Positions 22,801 through 34,665 of a stretch of DNA of 64,000 bases are shown piece by piece. The translations under genes and the position numbers were made by a program. The notes beneath the pieces are model-generated. The model searched no databases. It saw only the letters and a list, made by a program, of their open reading frames with translations, and had not been told where the DNA came from. Numbering within the stretch: the first letter of the stretch is position 1; the number at the start of each line of letters is the position of its first letter. This DNA comes from Phocoena phocoena (lineage: Eukaryota; Chordata; Mammalia; Artiodactyla; Phocoenidae), in the NCBI RefSeq assembly GCF_963924675.1, contig NC_089222.1:112979316-113043315 (forward strand). Direction: 5' to 3'.

Positions 22801-23400
22801 AGGTTACACAAAGAAGAGGAAATTAGACCAAAAGCAAGTAAAAGGAAAGAAATAAAAAAAGACAAGGGAATAAATCAAACACAAACAGGAAAGAGAAGGG
22901 CAACAACAATCAATAAAGAAAACTACAGATTCTTTCAAAAGATTTAGATAATTGATTGAGACCAAAGGAAAAATGATAAAATTTATTAATATCAGGAATA
23001 AATCTAAGATACTATAAATATATAGCAGAAAATAAAGAATTTTGTGCCAATAAATATAAAAACTTAGATAAATGAATAAATTCTATAAAAGACAGAAAAT
23101 ACCAAAATTGATTCAATAAAAATTAGAAAATTTGAATAGCCCTGCTTTTACTAAAAATAATAAATTTATAATTAAAATTACTTCCCAAGGGACTTTAATC
23201 GACAATGAAATATGTAAAACTTGATTCTGAATATGTGAAACTCTAGAAGAGATAAATAACAATTTGAGATGGGTTTTATATTCTGTTCCTTATTTGTGGT
23301 AATGATTACAGTGTTATCTGTACTTGTAAGAACTTATCTAACTATATACTTTTGATGTGGGAAGACTATATATAATCTTCTATGTAGTTTGCTGAGTGAA
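22801..23400 (+). mobile_element. Old L1M fragment, ORF2 start of RT and 3' tail
   Basis: The A-rich plus strand follows the L1 layout before the RT ('aaaagcaagtaaaaggaaag', then 'ttgtgccaataaatataaa'). About 23280-23400 resembles an L1M 3' UTR ('acagtgttatctgtacttg'). A large internal deletion lies between the two parts. Confidence 0.5.
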
Positions 23401-23769
23401 GAGGGAGCACTTATCATACCATTACATGGTTTCATGGAGCTGAGAGTAAAAATTAGAGTTTGAAAACTGCCAAGATGAATGAAACCTTACAACCATCTCT
23501 AAGAATTCAACTGAGTCTCCCAATTAAGTATACTTTAGAAAAGGGGGTTAATCAGAACAATCCATAAAAAATAGGAAATGCAGATTTGACTCAACTTGAT
23601 GCAATCTACTCTTAATTTAACTACTTTACAGAAGCAAAATTAAATCCACCCTGAAGGAAAATAACATCATCCATAGTCTCAAATGTTATCTATGAAATTT
23701 ACATGTAAAGGAGAAAACAGGTAGAAGACCCACAAGGAATCCTGATTTTGGGATTTTCAAACATGCACT
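23401..23769. other. Intergenic, nothing recognised
   Basis: AT-rich, with no recognised element. Confidence 0.45.
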
Positions 23770-25080
23770 GAGCAATAGCTATTTAATGTGTTCATAAAAA
23801 GTAAAGATATATATATTTAGAAAAATGTAGTAAGTATAAAGAAGAATCAAATATAAATTTCAAAATAAAGAAAAAAACAATGAAATTTTAAATTGAAGAG
23901 CACATAAATAATCTGGATAATAGATTAAGGAGAATTATTAAGATACAAATGCAGAAAGACAGAAAAGGAAGAGAACACACACACACAAAAAAACTATAAT
24001 AGAAATATGGGATTATAAAACCCATAATATATGTGCAAATTAATATAAACAATGAAGAGAGAAAAATAATTGGGCAGAAGTATTATTTAAAGATATTGAC
24101 AAATATTTTTTTTTTACCACTGTCAATATCATGAACTCAGAAAGTCAAGAAGGGTTGTAAATGACAAACAGTATAAAAACATCCAAACAACATAGTCATA
24201 CATTGATAAAACTCAGGGAAAAAAAAAGATTAAAGTCATAGAGAAGCCAGATAAACAAGTTATATTAAGTTCAAAAGAGCAATAATGAGAGAGGTAACTT
24301 CTCAAAAGAAACATTGGAAGCCAAAAGAAGATGGTTATATTCAAAGCTACTAACTCCAAATCTAAACCCTGCAGTAATGGCCTTCAATGGTACAGGCAAT
24401 AGAATATATTTTCTTTATTTAAAAAAAAATATATTTATTTATTTATTTATTTTGGTTGTGTTGGGTCTTCATTGCTGTGCACGGGCTTTCTCTAGTTGCA
24501 GCAAGCAGAGGGCTACTGTCCGTTGCGGTGCACAGGTTTCTCATTGTGGTGGGAGAGCATGGGCTCTAGGTGTGTGGGCTTCAGTAGTTGCAACACATGG
24601 GCTCAGTAGTTGTGGCTCAGAGGCTCTAGAGTGTAGGCTCAGTAGTTGTGGCGCACGTTCTTGGTTGTTCCGTGGCATGTGGGATCTTCCTGAACCAGGG
24701 ATCAAACCTGTGTCCCCTGTGTTGGCAGGTGGATTCTTAACCACTGCACCAACAGGGAAGTCCCAAAAGGATATATTTTCTAACAAACAAAAAACTGAGA
24801 AAATTTGCCATCAGGAAACAGGAACTAGAAAACTATGAAAGGGGATTCGTAAAGATCAAAGAAAATGATGCCAGACAAAAGGATAGAAATACAGGAAAAA
24901 CCAAGATCAATGAACAGCTAAGTATGTGAATAAATTTAAATGAATGTTGACTGTTAAACAATAATCATAATGTTTTCTGAGGTTTAAAATTATAGAATTA
25001 AATTACATAAAAACCTTGGCACTGATATCATGGAGGGGAAGATGTGTTATGAATTTATTGTCTAGTAAATAAAAAAGACA
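23770..25080 (+). mobile_element. Old L1M/HAL1 fragment, ORF1 region
   Basis: It follows the ORF1 layout of old L1M/HAL1 elements. Landmarks are 'aattgggcagaagtatt', the poly-purine middle, 'acattggaagccaaaagaag', and, beyond the nested SINE, 'aaagaaaatgatgccagac'. Stops and indels abound, so nothing is coding. It is interrupted by a CHR-1-like SINE at 24415-24770. Confidence 0.6.
24415..24770 (-). mobile_element. CHR-1-like SINE, antisense
   Basis: On the minus strand it starts 'gggacttccctgttggtg', carries 'gtttgatccctgg' as a B-box-like segment, a long body with repeated 'caactactgagcc', and an ATTT-rich tail. The direct repeat 'atatattttct' (24404-24414 and 24771-24781) is its target duplication. 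An open frame crosses it but is chance. Confidence 0.9.
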
Positions 25081-25683
25081 TCTTAAATATAAGAAATAAA
25101 AGTTTTAAAGCAAAAGGAAATTAAATATATATCATACAATATTTAAAAGATACTTAGCATAACTTTAACAGAGATGATGGGTTTCAGGTCAAGATGAAAT
25201 TTTGGACTTTTGAGCTGATGCTGTAATGGAATGAAAAATAAGAACCTTTTGTTCAAGCATAAAATATACCAGTATGAAGCCATGAAAATGACTGACCTAT
25301 AAACTATATGTGATAAACTGAATGTTACAAACATATGAGTGGAATAAAAGCAAATTGAAGAAGATTATTAGGGCATGATACTGTATAAAAATTAATTATA
25401 AAAATTAAAAGATTTTATTTTCAAAGTTAGCTTATATTGTTTTATATATATAGTAAAACTATATATTAAAAATTAAAGTCAATAAAATGATAAACCCAAA
25501 TAGAGGATAGCATTTAACTGGGGGGAAAAAATAGAGTGATAAGATAGTGAAGGAGTGCATAAAACCACAGGTAAGATATTATTGCTAATGACAAAGTTCA
25601 TAAGTTGAATGGTGAATTCCTAGATAACCCTTGGCGTTATGCTTTATAACTCACATATGTGTTGCAAATATTATTTTGTCATA
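25081..25683. other. Intergenic, AT-rich
   Basis: Nothing recognised. Confidence 0.5.
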
Positions 25684-25692
25684 TCAAACTTT

Positions 25693-26603
25693 TCTTTTTC
25701 TTATTTTTACTGAAGGATTGTTGATTTACAATGTCATCTTAGTTTCAGGTGTACAGCACAGTGACTCAGTTATACATACATATTCGTTTTTAGATTCTTT
25801 TTCAGATTCTTTTCCTTTATATATTACAAAATATTGAGTAAGTTCCCTGTGCTATACAGTAGGTCTTTTTTATTATCTATTTTGTATATAGTAGTGTGTA
25901 TATGTTAATCCCATCATCCTAATTTATCCCCCGCTTCCCCTTTGATAAACATAAATTTGTTTTTGATATCTGTGTATCTGTTTTGTAAGTAAGTTCATTT
26001 GTATCTTTTTTTCAGATTCCACATATAAGCAAATCATATGATATTTGTCTTTCTCTATCTGACTTACGTCACTTAGTATGATAATCTCTAGGTCCATCTA
26101 TGTTGTTGTGAATGGCAACATTTCATTCTTTTTTATGGCTGAGTAGTATTCCACTATATAAACATATCACATCTTCTTTATCCATTCATCTGTTGATGGA
26201 CATTTAGGCTGCTTCCATGTCTTGGCTATTGTAAATAGTGCTGCAATGAACAATTGTGGTGCATGTATATTTTTGAATTATAGTTTTCTCCACATATATG
26301 CCCAAGAGTAGGATTGCAGAATCATATGGTAGCTCTATTGTTAGTTTTTTTAAGGAACCTCAATACTGTTCTCCATAGTGGCTGTATCAATTTACATTCC
26401 TACCGGGAGTATAGGAGGTTCCTTCTCTCCACACCCTCTTCAGCAGTTATTATTTGTAGACTTCTTTGATAATGGCCATTCTGATCGGAGTGAGGTAATA
26501 CCTCACTGCAGTTCTGATTTGCATTTCTCTAATAATTAGCGATGTTGAGCATTTTTTTTTTCATGTGCCTATTGGCCATCTGTATGTCTCCTTTGGAGAA
26601 ATG
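25693..26603 (-). mobile_element. 5'-truncated L1, antisense
   Basis: About 0.9 kb of L1 3' UTR and the ORF2 C-terminal region on the minus strand. The direct repeat 'tcaaacttt' (25684-25692 and 26604-26612) marks its target duplication. A standard truncated L1 insertion; too little remains to encode a domain. Confidence 0.92.
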
Positions 26604-26634
26604 TCAAACTTTAAAAAGTCACCGATTCTTAAGA

Positions 26635-26805
26635 TAGACATAGGTTCAATTGAAGTTCTACTCACTAAGTGTGATGCTTTGAACAAGTAACTCCAACTCT
26701 ACCTCTTTTTTTCCCATATGTATATTGAGGTTCATGCCAGTAACATCTTAATTTATGTTAATCACCTTACCATATAGTAAGCGCTAGAAAATAGTAAATT
26801 TTATT
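26635..26805 (+). mobile_element. MIR SINE relic
   Basis: The MIR layout can be followed from 'ggttcaattgaagttctac' through 'gaacaagtaactccaactct' to 'ccatatagtaagcgctag'. Diverged. Confidence 0.65.
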
Positions 26806-26949
26806 ATTGTTAGTGAGCCTTTCCTGAAGCTCAACTCCCATTCCAGTCTTACTTCTCTTTGCTCTCTCATAAGAATGTGTGCATTATGTTGAGAGATATT
26901 CTCTCACATCTTCTGAAAAAAAGTCATTAATGGCTTTTGTTTTTACTGT

Positions 26950-27340
26950 CTTTTCTAAGGTTGTTCACATAGCAAATATCCTTGAAAGATAGAAATAGTG
27001 TTTCTGTGAAGCAGAGGATAAATTTGATTGCTGTCCAAGACAATACAGATGATGTCTCCTTTTGGGAAAGTGTTGAACAAGTTTGCCAGTGGCCCCTTAT
27101 AAAAGATTAGTGTTTCCTGTAATCCTTCCTTGGGTTCCACTCCTGCAAGTTACCAAATGTGCGTTCAGGCATCATGCAGCCCTCATACTACACACTGTGG
27201 GAATTGAGCCTTGGGGAACCAAAGCAAATACTGTTACTCTGGCTAATGTTATTGCTTGTAACAAACTGTCCTTTGTCTTTGAGCCAATAAGTTTGTTTTT
27301 CTACCAATATCCACAGGATTGTGGCAGGCCAACTTGTTAG
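26950..27340 (+). mobile_element. Possible ERVL-type LTR relic
   Basis: The region has an LTR-like layout: a 'ccccttataaaagatt' TATA-like stretch, then 'actgtgggaattgagccttg', 'gcttgtaacaaactgtcc' and 'gagccaataagtttg'. Family not identified with confidence. An 85-codon open frame crosses it without resemblance to a known protein. Confidence 0.35.
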
Positions 27341-28628
27341 CTTGCAAGTTCTTGGCAGTTCTGATTATAAGGATGTGAGAGTGACAAAGACATGTCTTCC
27401 TGGAAAAGGAAGACAAAGACTTCCCTTTGAGTTGATTAATGGGATTTGAAGGAGCTCCTCGAGAATATGTAGTAAATTTATGGACTGGACTGCATCGTCT
27501 ATCAGGCCATAAATTCTCCTCTATTCTGTTTGTTAGTGAGGAGATTGTTGCAGACTAAGTACCAGGAAGTATATTTAAAAAGCTGCCTGGATTGTGTCTG
27601 ATTGTTACTCACTCTCCTCTGGGTTTGTGCTGGTGGGAGGGGGGCACTAGAGATGGACAGTAAACAAACAAGAACCCAAAATACTGATAAATGTATCAGC
27701 TATTGTTATGTTATATGCCAAAAATAATTCATTGTTTTACCCAGAAGGACAACTGAAGGCAAGTATTGAGAACATTTGCATGATTTTAGAATTTGTATGT
27801 GCTATCCACAGCATACAGAGAATTTGAAGCAGTGAAATGACCAGATTTTTAAGATGTAATTCTGTTGGAAATTGTGGAAAGAAACTGGAAGAAGGAGACC
27901 ATTTAAGAGGTATTGCTGTAATAAAAGGAAGAAAATAGAACAGACAGGATTGAATCAGATAAACGGAATGAAAAGACCTGGCTGTTAGTTTGCAACTTCC
28001 TTAAGAGCTGCATGGGTATATTCTGAAACGAGGCCCCAAACACAGAGGGCAGAGAGAGATGGAAGAAAGAGCAGACCGCTCCAGATTGGTAGGTGGCAAT
28101 TTTAATAAACAAGGTAACTACTTATATTAGGCAGCTGCAAGACAAGTAGATCTCCACACCTGCCCTCCAAATCTTAAAAGTTTACATAGAGGCTTTAACT
28201 GAGTTCAGTCATGTATACTATCCAGTCTCAATACCACATTACTATCTCAAGGCTGTGTCCTTGGGAAGCCTCTGTCTTGCAAAGGGTAAGCACAATGCAC
28301 ATTCCAAGGACAGGGGAGGGGATGAGGAGCCTCTCATTGCTCAGCTCCAGTTCTCAGGTCAACTGTCCACCTGACCTCCGGATTACCTCCTCTTAGACTG
28401 ACCTCAATAACAACTCTGTGGAAAGTAAAAAAATATCCTGAAAGTGGTAAATATGGGCTATATTTTCAATTGCACCTTCCACTGACATGGATGATATAAA
28501 AATGTAAAGGTGAACATATTGATATTCTATATGCTGAAAAGTCATAAACTAAGAGGGTCATTAACAGGAAGTTGATCTTTCAATATAACCAGTTACAAAA
28601 GTGATTCAATTTCACCTACTCTAAAAAC
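27341..28628. other. Intergenic, one weak L2-like patch
   Basis: About 27820-27960 ('gaaatgaccagatttttaag', 'gaaggagaccatttaagagg') resembles part of an old L2. The rest, including a fairly GC-balanced stretch at 28150-28420, is not recognised. Confidence 0.4.
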
Positions 28629-28638
28629 TAAAACAATA

Positions 28639-28849
28639 GGGCTTCCCTGGTGGCACAGTGGTCAAGAGTCCACCTGCCGATGCAGAGGACACGGGTTCGT
28701 GCCCTGGTCCGGGAAGATCCCACATGCCACAGTGTGGCTGGGCCCATGAGCCATGGTCGCTGAGCCTGAGCGTCTGGAGCCTGTGCTCCACAGCGGGAGA
28801 GGCCATGACAGTGAGAGGCCCGCGTACCGTAAAAAAAAAAAAAAAAAAG
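28639..28849 (+). mobile_element. CHR-type tRNA-derived SINE
   Basis: It starts 'gggcttccctggtgg', shows the B-box-like 'gggttcgtgccc', and ends in a pure A tail. The 10 bp repeat 'taaaacaata' (28629-28638 and 28850-28859) is the target duplication. Open frames on both strands over this SINE are chance. Confidence 0.95.
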
Positions 28850-28859
28850 TAAAACAATA

Positions 28860-29415
28860 AATTAATATGTAAATTTGACTGGCATCTTCCAACACTCCAG
28901 TGTGAATTACATGTTTTATAATGATTGTTTTTTTTTTTAAATGATTGGTCTTCTTTTTTTTTTTTTTTTAAGTAAGACACTCCATTGAATTTGAATTTGG
29001 GTCTCAACTCAATCTGACTAATCTCAACCAATCTAAATGTCATGTTATATATTTTCCAGACCTTTTATTTTATTCTTATTTATATTTTCCCAAATCTAAG
29101 TTTATATTTTTCATTGGTAATCTGCCTTTCTTTGGATACATTTTTGTAAGCCCCTTCCATTGTTTCTGAAGAACCAAATCTCATAAAAATTTAGCTAATA
29201 AATAGGAATATATAAGCAGGAACATTGTTCCTATGTTTTCTGTAAGAAAGAAATGGATAGTATTTCTTATTCTACAGTAGACATGAAGAAATAGCAGAGA
29301 GGGACCCCTAGAACTCCCAAGAAAGGGAAACAGTGAGTAACAGGGATGCCAAAGGGAAATCAACTTCATTAAAGACCACAGACAACTTTCAAAATGTAGC
29401 TAGCACTTGCCAACT
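28860..29415. other. Intergenic with two T runs
   Basis: T homopolymer tracts at about 28927-28938 and 28953-28969. Otherwise nothing recognised. Confidence 0.5.
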
Positions 29416-29659
29416 TCATATTTTAGATTTTTTATTTATTTTTTCTTTGAATTTTGTTTTTTTTAATCTTTTTATGCAGCAGAGTCTTATTAGTTATCCA
29501 TTTTATACATATTAGTGTATATATGTCAATCCCAATCTCCCAATTCATCCCACCACCACCCCTCCCCCCACCGTTTTCTCCCCTTGGTGTCCATATGTTT
29601 GTTCTCTACATCTGTGTCTCACTTTCTGCCCTGCAAACTGGTTCATCTGTACCATTTTT

Positions 29660-32600
29660 CTAGGTTACACATATATGTGTTAATATACATAATTGTATTT
29701 CTCTGTCTGACTTACTTCACTCTGTATAACAGCCTCTAGATCCATCCACGTCTCTACAAATGAACCAATTTCATTCTATTTTATGGCTGAGTAATATTCC
29801 ATTGTATATATGTACCACATCTTCCTTATCCATTCATCTGGCAATGGGCATTTAGGTTGCTTCCATGACTTGGCTATTGTAAATAGTGCTGCAATGAACA
29901 TTGGGGTGCATGTGTCTTCTTGAAATATGGTTTTCTCTGGGTATATGCCCAAAGTGGGAATGCTGGGTCATATGGTAATTCTATTTTCAGTTTTCTAAGG
30001 AATCTCCATACTGTTCTCCATAGTGGCTGTATGAATTTACATTCCCACCAACAGTGCAAAAGAGTTCCCTTTTCTCCACACCCGCTCCAGCATTTATTGT
30101 TTGTAGATTTCATTATGGTGCCCATTCTAACTGGTGTGAGGTGATACCTCATTGTAGTTTTGATTCCTCTAATAATTAGTGATGTTGAGCAGTTTTTCAT
30201 GTGCTTCTTGGCCATGTGTATATCTTCTTTGGAGAAATGTCTACTTAGGTCTTCTGCCCATTTTTTGATTGGGTTGTTTATGTTTTTAGTATTGAACTGC
30301 ATGAGCTGTTTCTATATTTTGGAGAGTAATGCTTTGTCCATTGATTGGTTTGCAAATTTCTCCCATTCTGAGGATTGCCTTTTCCTCTTGTTTGTACTTT
30401 CCTTTGTTTTGCAAAAGCTTTTATGTTTCATTAGGTCCCATTTGTTTATTTTTGTTTATATTTCCATTACCTAGGAGGTGGATCAAAAAAGATCTTGCTG
30501 TGATTTATGTCAAAGACTGTTCTTCCTATATTTTTCTCTAAGAGTTTTATAGTGTCCAGTCTTACATTTATATCTCTAATCCATTTTGAGTTTATTTTTG
30601 TGTATGGTGTTAGAGAGTATTCTAACTTCATTCTTTTACATATAGCTGTCCAGTTTCCCAGCACCACTTATTGAAGAGACTGTCTTTTCTCCTTTGCATA
30701 CCTTTGCTTCCATTGTCATAGATTAATTGACCATAGGTGTGTGGGTTTATCTCTAGGCTTTCTATCCTGTTCCATTGATCTATATTTTTGTTTTTGTGCC
30801 AGTACCACATTGTCTTGATTACTGTAGATTGGTAGTGTAGTTTGAAGTCAGGGAGTCTGATTCCTCCAGCTCCGTTTTTTTCCCCTAAGCCTCCTTTGGC
30901 TCTTTGGAGTCTTTTCTGTCTCCATACAAATTTTAAGAATTTTGTTCTAGTTCTGTAAAAAATGCCATTGGTAATTTGATAGGGATTGCATTGAATCTGT
31001 AGATTGCTTTGGGTAGTATAGTCATTTTCACAATATTGATTCTTCCAATGCAAGAACATGGTATATCTCTCCATCTATTTGTATCATCTCTAATTTCTTT
31101 CATCAGTGTCTTATAGTTTTCTGCATACAGGTCTTTTGTCTCCTTAGGTATGTTTATCCCTACGTATTTTATTCTTTTTGTTGAAATGGTAAATGGAAGT
31201 GTTTCCTTAATTTCTCTTTCAGATTTTTCATCATTAATGTATAGGAATACAAGATATTTCTGTGCATTAATTTTGTATCCTGAAACTTTACCAAATTTAT
31301 TGATTAGCTTTAGGAGTTTTCTGGTGGCATTTTTTTGTTTTGTTTTGCTTTTGTGGTATGCAGGCCTTTCACTGTTGTGGCCTCTCCCATTGTGGAGCAC
31401 AGGCTCTGGACACACAGGCTCAGCGGCCATGGCTCATGGGCCCAGCCGCTCCGTGGCATGTGGGTTCTTCCTGGACCAGGGCACGAACCCATGTCCCCTG
31501 CATCGGCAAGCGGACTCTCAACCACTGGGCCACCAGGGAAGCCCTTTGGTGGCATTTTTAGGAAACTCTATGTATAGTATCATGTCATCTGCCAACAGTG
31601 ACTGTTTTCCTTCTTCTTTTCCTATTTGTATTCCTTTTATTTCTTTTTCTTCTCAGATTGCCATGGCTAGGACTTCCAAAACTATCTTGAATGATAGTGA
31701 TGAGAGTGGACATTCTAGTCTTTTCCCTGATCTTAGAGGAAATGTTTTCAGTTTTTCACCCTTGAGAATGATGTTTGCTGTGGGTTAGTTGTAAATGCCT
31801 TTATTATGATGAGGTAGTTCCCTCTATGCCCACTTTCTGGAGAGTTTTTACATAAATTCATGTTGAATTTTGTCAAAACCTTTTTCTGCATGTATTGAGA
31901 TGATCATATGATTTTTATTCTTCAATTTGTTAATATGGTGTATCACATTGATTGATTTGCATATATTGAAGAATACTTGCATCCTTAGGATAAATCCCAC
32001 TTGTTCATGATGTATGATCCTTTTAATGTGTTGTTGGATTCTGTTTGTTAGTATTTTGTTGAGGATTTTTACATCTATATTCAACAGTGATATTGGTCTG
32101 TAATTTTCTTTTCTTGTAGTATCTTTGTGTGATTTTGGTATCAGGGTGATGGTGGCCTCATAGAATGAGTTTGGGAGTGCTCCTTCCTCTGCAATTATTT
32201 GGAAGAGTTTACAAAGGACGGGTGTTAAGTCTTCTCTAAATGTTTGATAGAATTCACCTGTGAAGCCATCTGATCCTGGACTTTTGTTTGTTGGAACATT
32301 TTTAATCACACTTTCAATTTCATTACTTGTGGTTGATCTGTTCATATTTTCTGTTTCTTCCTGGTTCAGTCTTGGAAGGTTATACCTTCCTAAGAATTGG
32401 TCCATTTCTTCCAGGTTGTCCATTTTATTGGCATAGAGTTGCTTGTAGTAGTCTCTTAGGATTCTTTGTATTTCTGTGGTGTCTGTTCTAACTTCTCCTT
32501 TTTCATTTCTAATTTTATTGATTTGAGTCCTCTTGCTCTTTTTCTTGATGAGTTTGGCTAATGGTTTATCAATTTTGTTTATCTTCTCAAACAACTAGCT

Positions 32601-33660
32601 TTTAGTTTTATTGATCTTTGCTATTGTTTTCTTTGTTTCTATTTCATTGATTTCTGTTCTGATCTTTATGATTTCATTCCTTCTGCTAACTTTAGGTTTT
32701 GTTTGCTCTTCTTTCTTTAGTTCCTTTAGGTGTAAAGCTAGATTCTTTGAGATTTTACTTGTTTCTTGAGGTAGACTTGAATTGCTATTAACTTCCCTCT
32801 TAGAACTGCTTTTGCTGCATCCCATAGGTTTTGGATCATCATGTTTTCATTATCATTTGTCTCTAGGTATGTTTTGATTTCTTCAGTGATCTCTTGGTTA
32901 TTTAGTAACGTATTGTTTAGCCTCCATGTGTTTGTTTTTTTTTACATTTTTTTCCCTGTAATTGATTTCTAATGTCTTAGTGTTGTGGTCAGAAAAGATG
33001 CTTGGTATGATTTCAATTTTCTTAAGTTTAGTGAGGCTTGATTTGTGACCCAAGGTTTGATCTATCCTGGAGAACTTTCCGTGTGCATTTGCAAAGTGTA
33101 ATCTGCTGTTTTTGGGTGGAATGCCCTATAAATATCAATTAAATCTATCTGGTCTATTGTGTCATTTAAAGTTTGTGTTTCCTATTAATTTTCTGTTTGG
33201 ATGTTCTGTCCATTGGTGTAAGTGAGGTGTTAAAGTCTGCCACTGTTATTGTGTTATTGTCGATTTCCTCTTTTATAGCTGTTAGCTATTGCCCTATGTA
33301 TTGAGGTGCTCCTATGTTGGATGCATACATATTTACAATTGTTATATCTTCTTCTTGGATTGATCCTTTGATCATTATGTAGTGACCTTCCTTGTCTCTT
33401 ATAACATTCTTTATTTTAAATTCTATTTTTTCTGATATGAGTATTGCTACTCCAGGTTTCTTTTCATTTCCTTTTACATGGAATATCTTTTTCCATCCCC
33501 TCACTTTCAGTCTGTATGTGTCCCTAGGTCTGAAGTGGGTTTATTGTAGACAACATATATATGGGTCTTGTTTTTGTATCCATTCAGCGAGCCTGTGTCT
33601 TTTTTGTATCCATTCAGCAACCGTTTAATCCATTCACATTTAAGGTAATTATAGATATGT
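29660..33660 (-). pseudogene. L1-D ORF2 relic (endonuclease and reverse transcriptase)
   Basis: In minus-strand order: an endonuclease segment at 33286-33504 ('VAILISEKIEFKIKN'); the region before the RT at 32595-32825; a 248-codon open stretch at 31848-32594 with '[15 protein letters not shown]', the longest open L1 stretch apart from the C-terminus of L1-E; RT continuation around 31570-31800, with active site LADD (both Asp kept, Phe replaced); and later domains at 30933-31300, 30628-31074 and 30467-30667. The C-terminal part at 29874-30302 has the Cys-rich '[14 protein letters not shown]'. At the endonuclease motif normally reading CLQETH, the catalytic Glu codon has become TAA. The CHR SINE splits the RT region. 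Confidence 0.92.
31335..31546 (-). mobile_element. CHR-type SINE nested in L1-D ORF2, antisense
   Basis: A full SINE in minus orientation with an A tail (seen as T/G-rich at 31335). The 13 bp duplication 'tggtggcattttt' (31322-31334 and 31547-31559) is exact and is made of L1-D sequence. The SINE therefore arrived after L1-D. Confidence 0.95.
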
Positions 33661-33735
33661 ATGTTTCTATTACCATTTTCTTAATTGTTATGGGTTCGTT
33701 TTTTGTAGGTCATTTTCTTCTCTTGTGTTTCCCAC

Positions 33736-34665
33736 TTAGAGAATTTCCTTTAGCATTTATTGCAGAGCTGGTTTGGTGGTGATGAATTCTCTTAGCTTTT
33801 GCTTGTCTGTAAAGCTTTTGATTTCTCCATTGAATTTGAATGAAAACCTTGCCAGTTAGAGTAATCTTGTTTGTAGGTTCTTCTCTTTCAACACTTTAAG
33901 TGTATAATGCCACTCCCTTCTGGCTTGTATAGTTTCTGCTGGGAAATCAGCTGTTAACCTTATGGGAGTTCCCTTGTATATTATTTGTCATTTTTCCCTT
34001 GTTGCTTTCAACAATTTTTCTTTGTATTTAATATTTGTCAACTTGATTACTATGTGTCTCAGCATGTTTCTCCTTCGGTTTATCCTGCCTGGGACTCTCT
34101 GCACTTCCTGGACTTGGGTGGCTCTTTCTTTTCCCATGTTAGGGAAATTTTTGACTATAATCTCTTCAAATATTTTCTTGGGTCCTTTCTCTCTCTCTTC
34201 TCCTTCTGGGACCCCTATAATGCAAATGTTGTTGCATTTAATATTGTCCCAAAGGTCTCTTAGGCTGTCTTCATTTACTTTCATTCTTTTTTCTTTATTT
34301 TCTTCTGCTGCAGTGAATTCCACCATTCTGTCTTCCAGGTCACTTGTCCATTCTTCTGCCTCAGTTATTCTGCTATTGATTCCTTCTAGTGTATTTTTCA
34401 TTTCAGTTATTCTATTGTTCATCTCTGTTTGCTTCTACTTTAATTCTTCTAGGTGTTTCTTCTTTAATTCTTCTAGGTCTTTGTTAAACATTTCTTGCAT
34501 CTTCTTGATCTTTGCCTCCATTCTTTTTCCGAGGTTCTAGATCATCTTCACTATCATTATTCTGAATTCTTTTTCTGGAAGATTGCCTATCTCTATTTCT
34601 TTTAGTTGTTTTTCTGGGGTTTTATCTTGGTCCTTCATCTGGTACATAGCCTTCTGCCTTTTCAT
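33736..34665 (-). pseudogene. L1-D ORF1 relic
   Basis: A minus-strand ATG at 34663-34665 and the terminal TAA at 33736-33738 bound about 310 codons, normal for ORF1p. A 144-codon open stretch (33988-34422) holds the coiled coil ('INSRITEAEEWTSDLEDRM') and the RNA-recognition domain ('NICIIGVPEGEEREKGPKK', then 'NMLRHIVIKLTNIKYKEK'). It ends in a TGA after REK. The frame stays open beyond that stop, so this is a nonsense change cutting off the C-terminal domain. L1-E carries TGA at the same codon. Confidence 0.9.

Noticed and set aside
24314..24838. 174-codon plus-strand open frame
   Set aside because: It runs from old L1M sequence through an antisense SINE and back; an artefact of joining two transposons.
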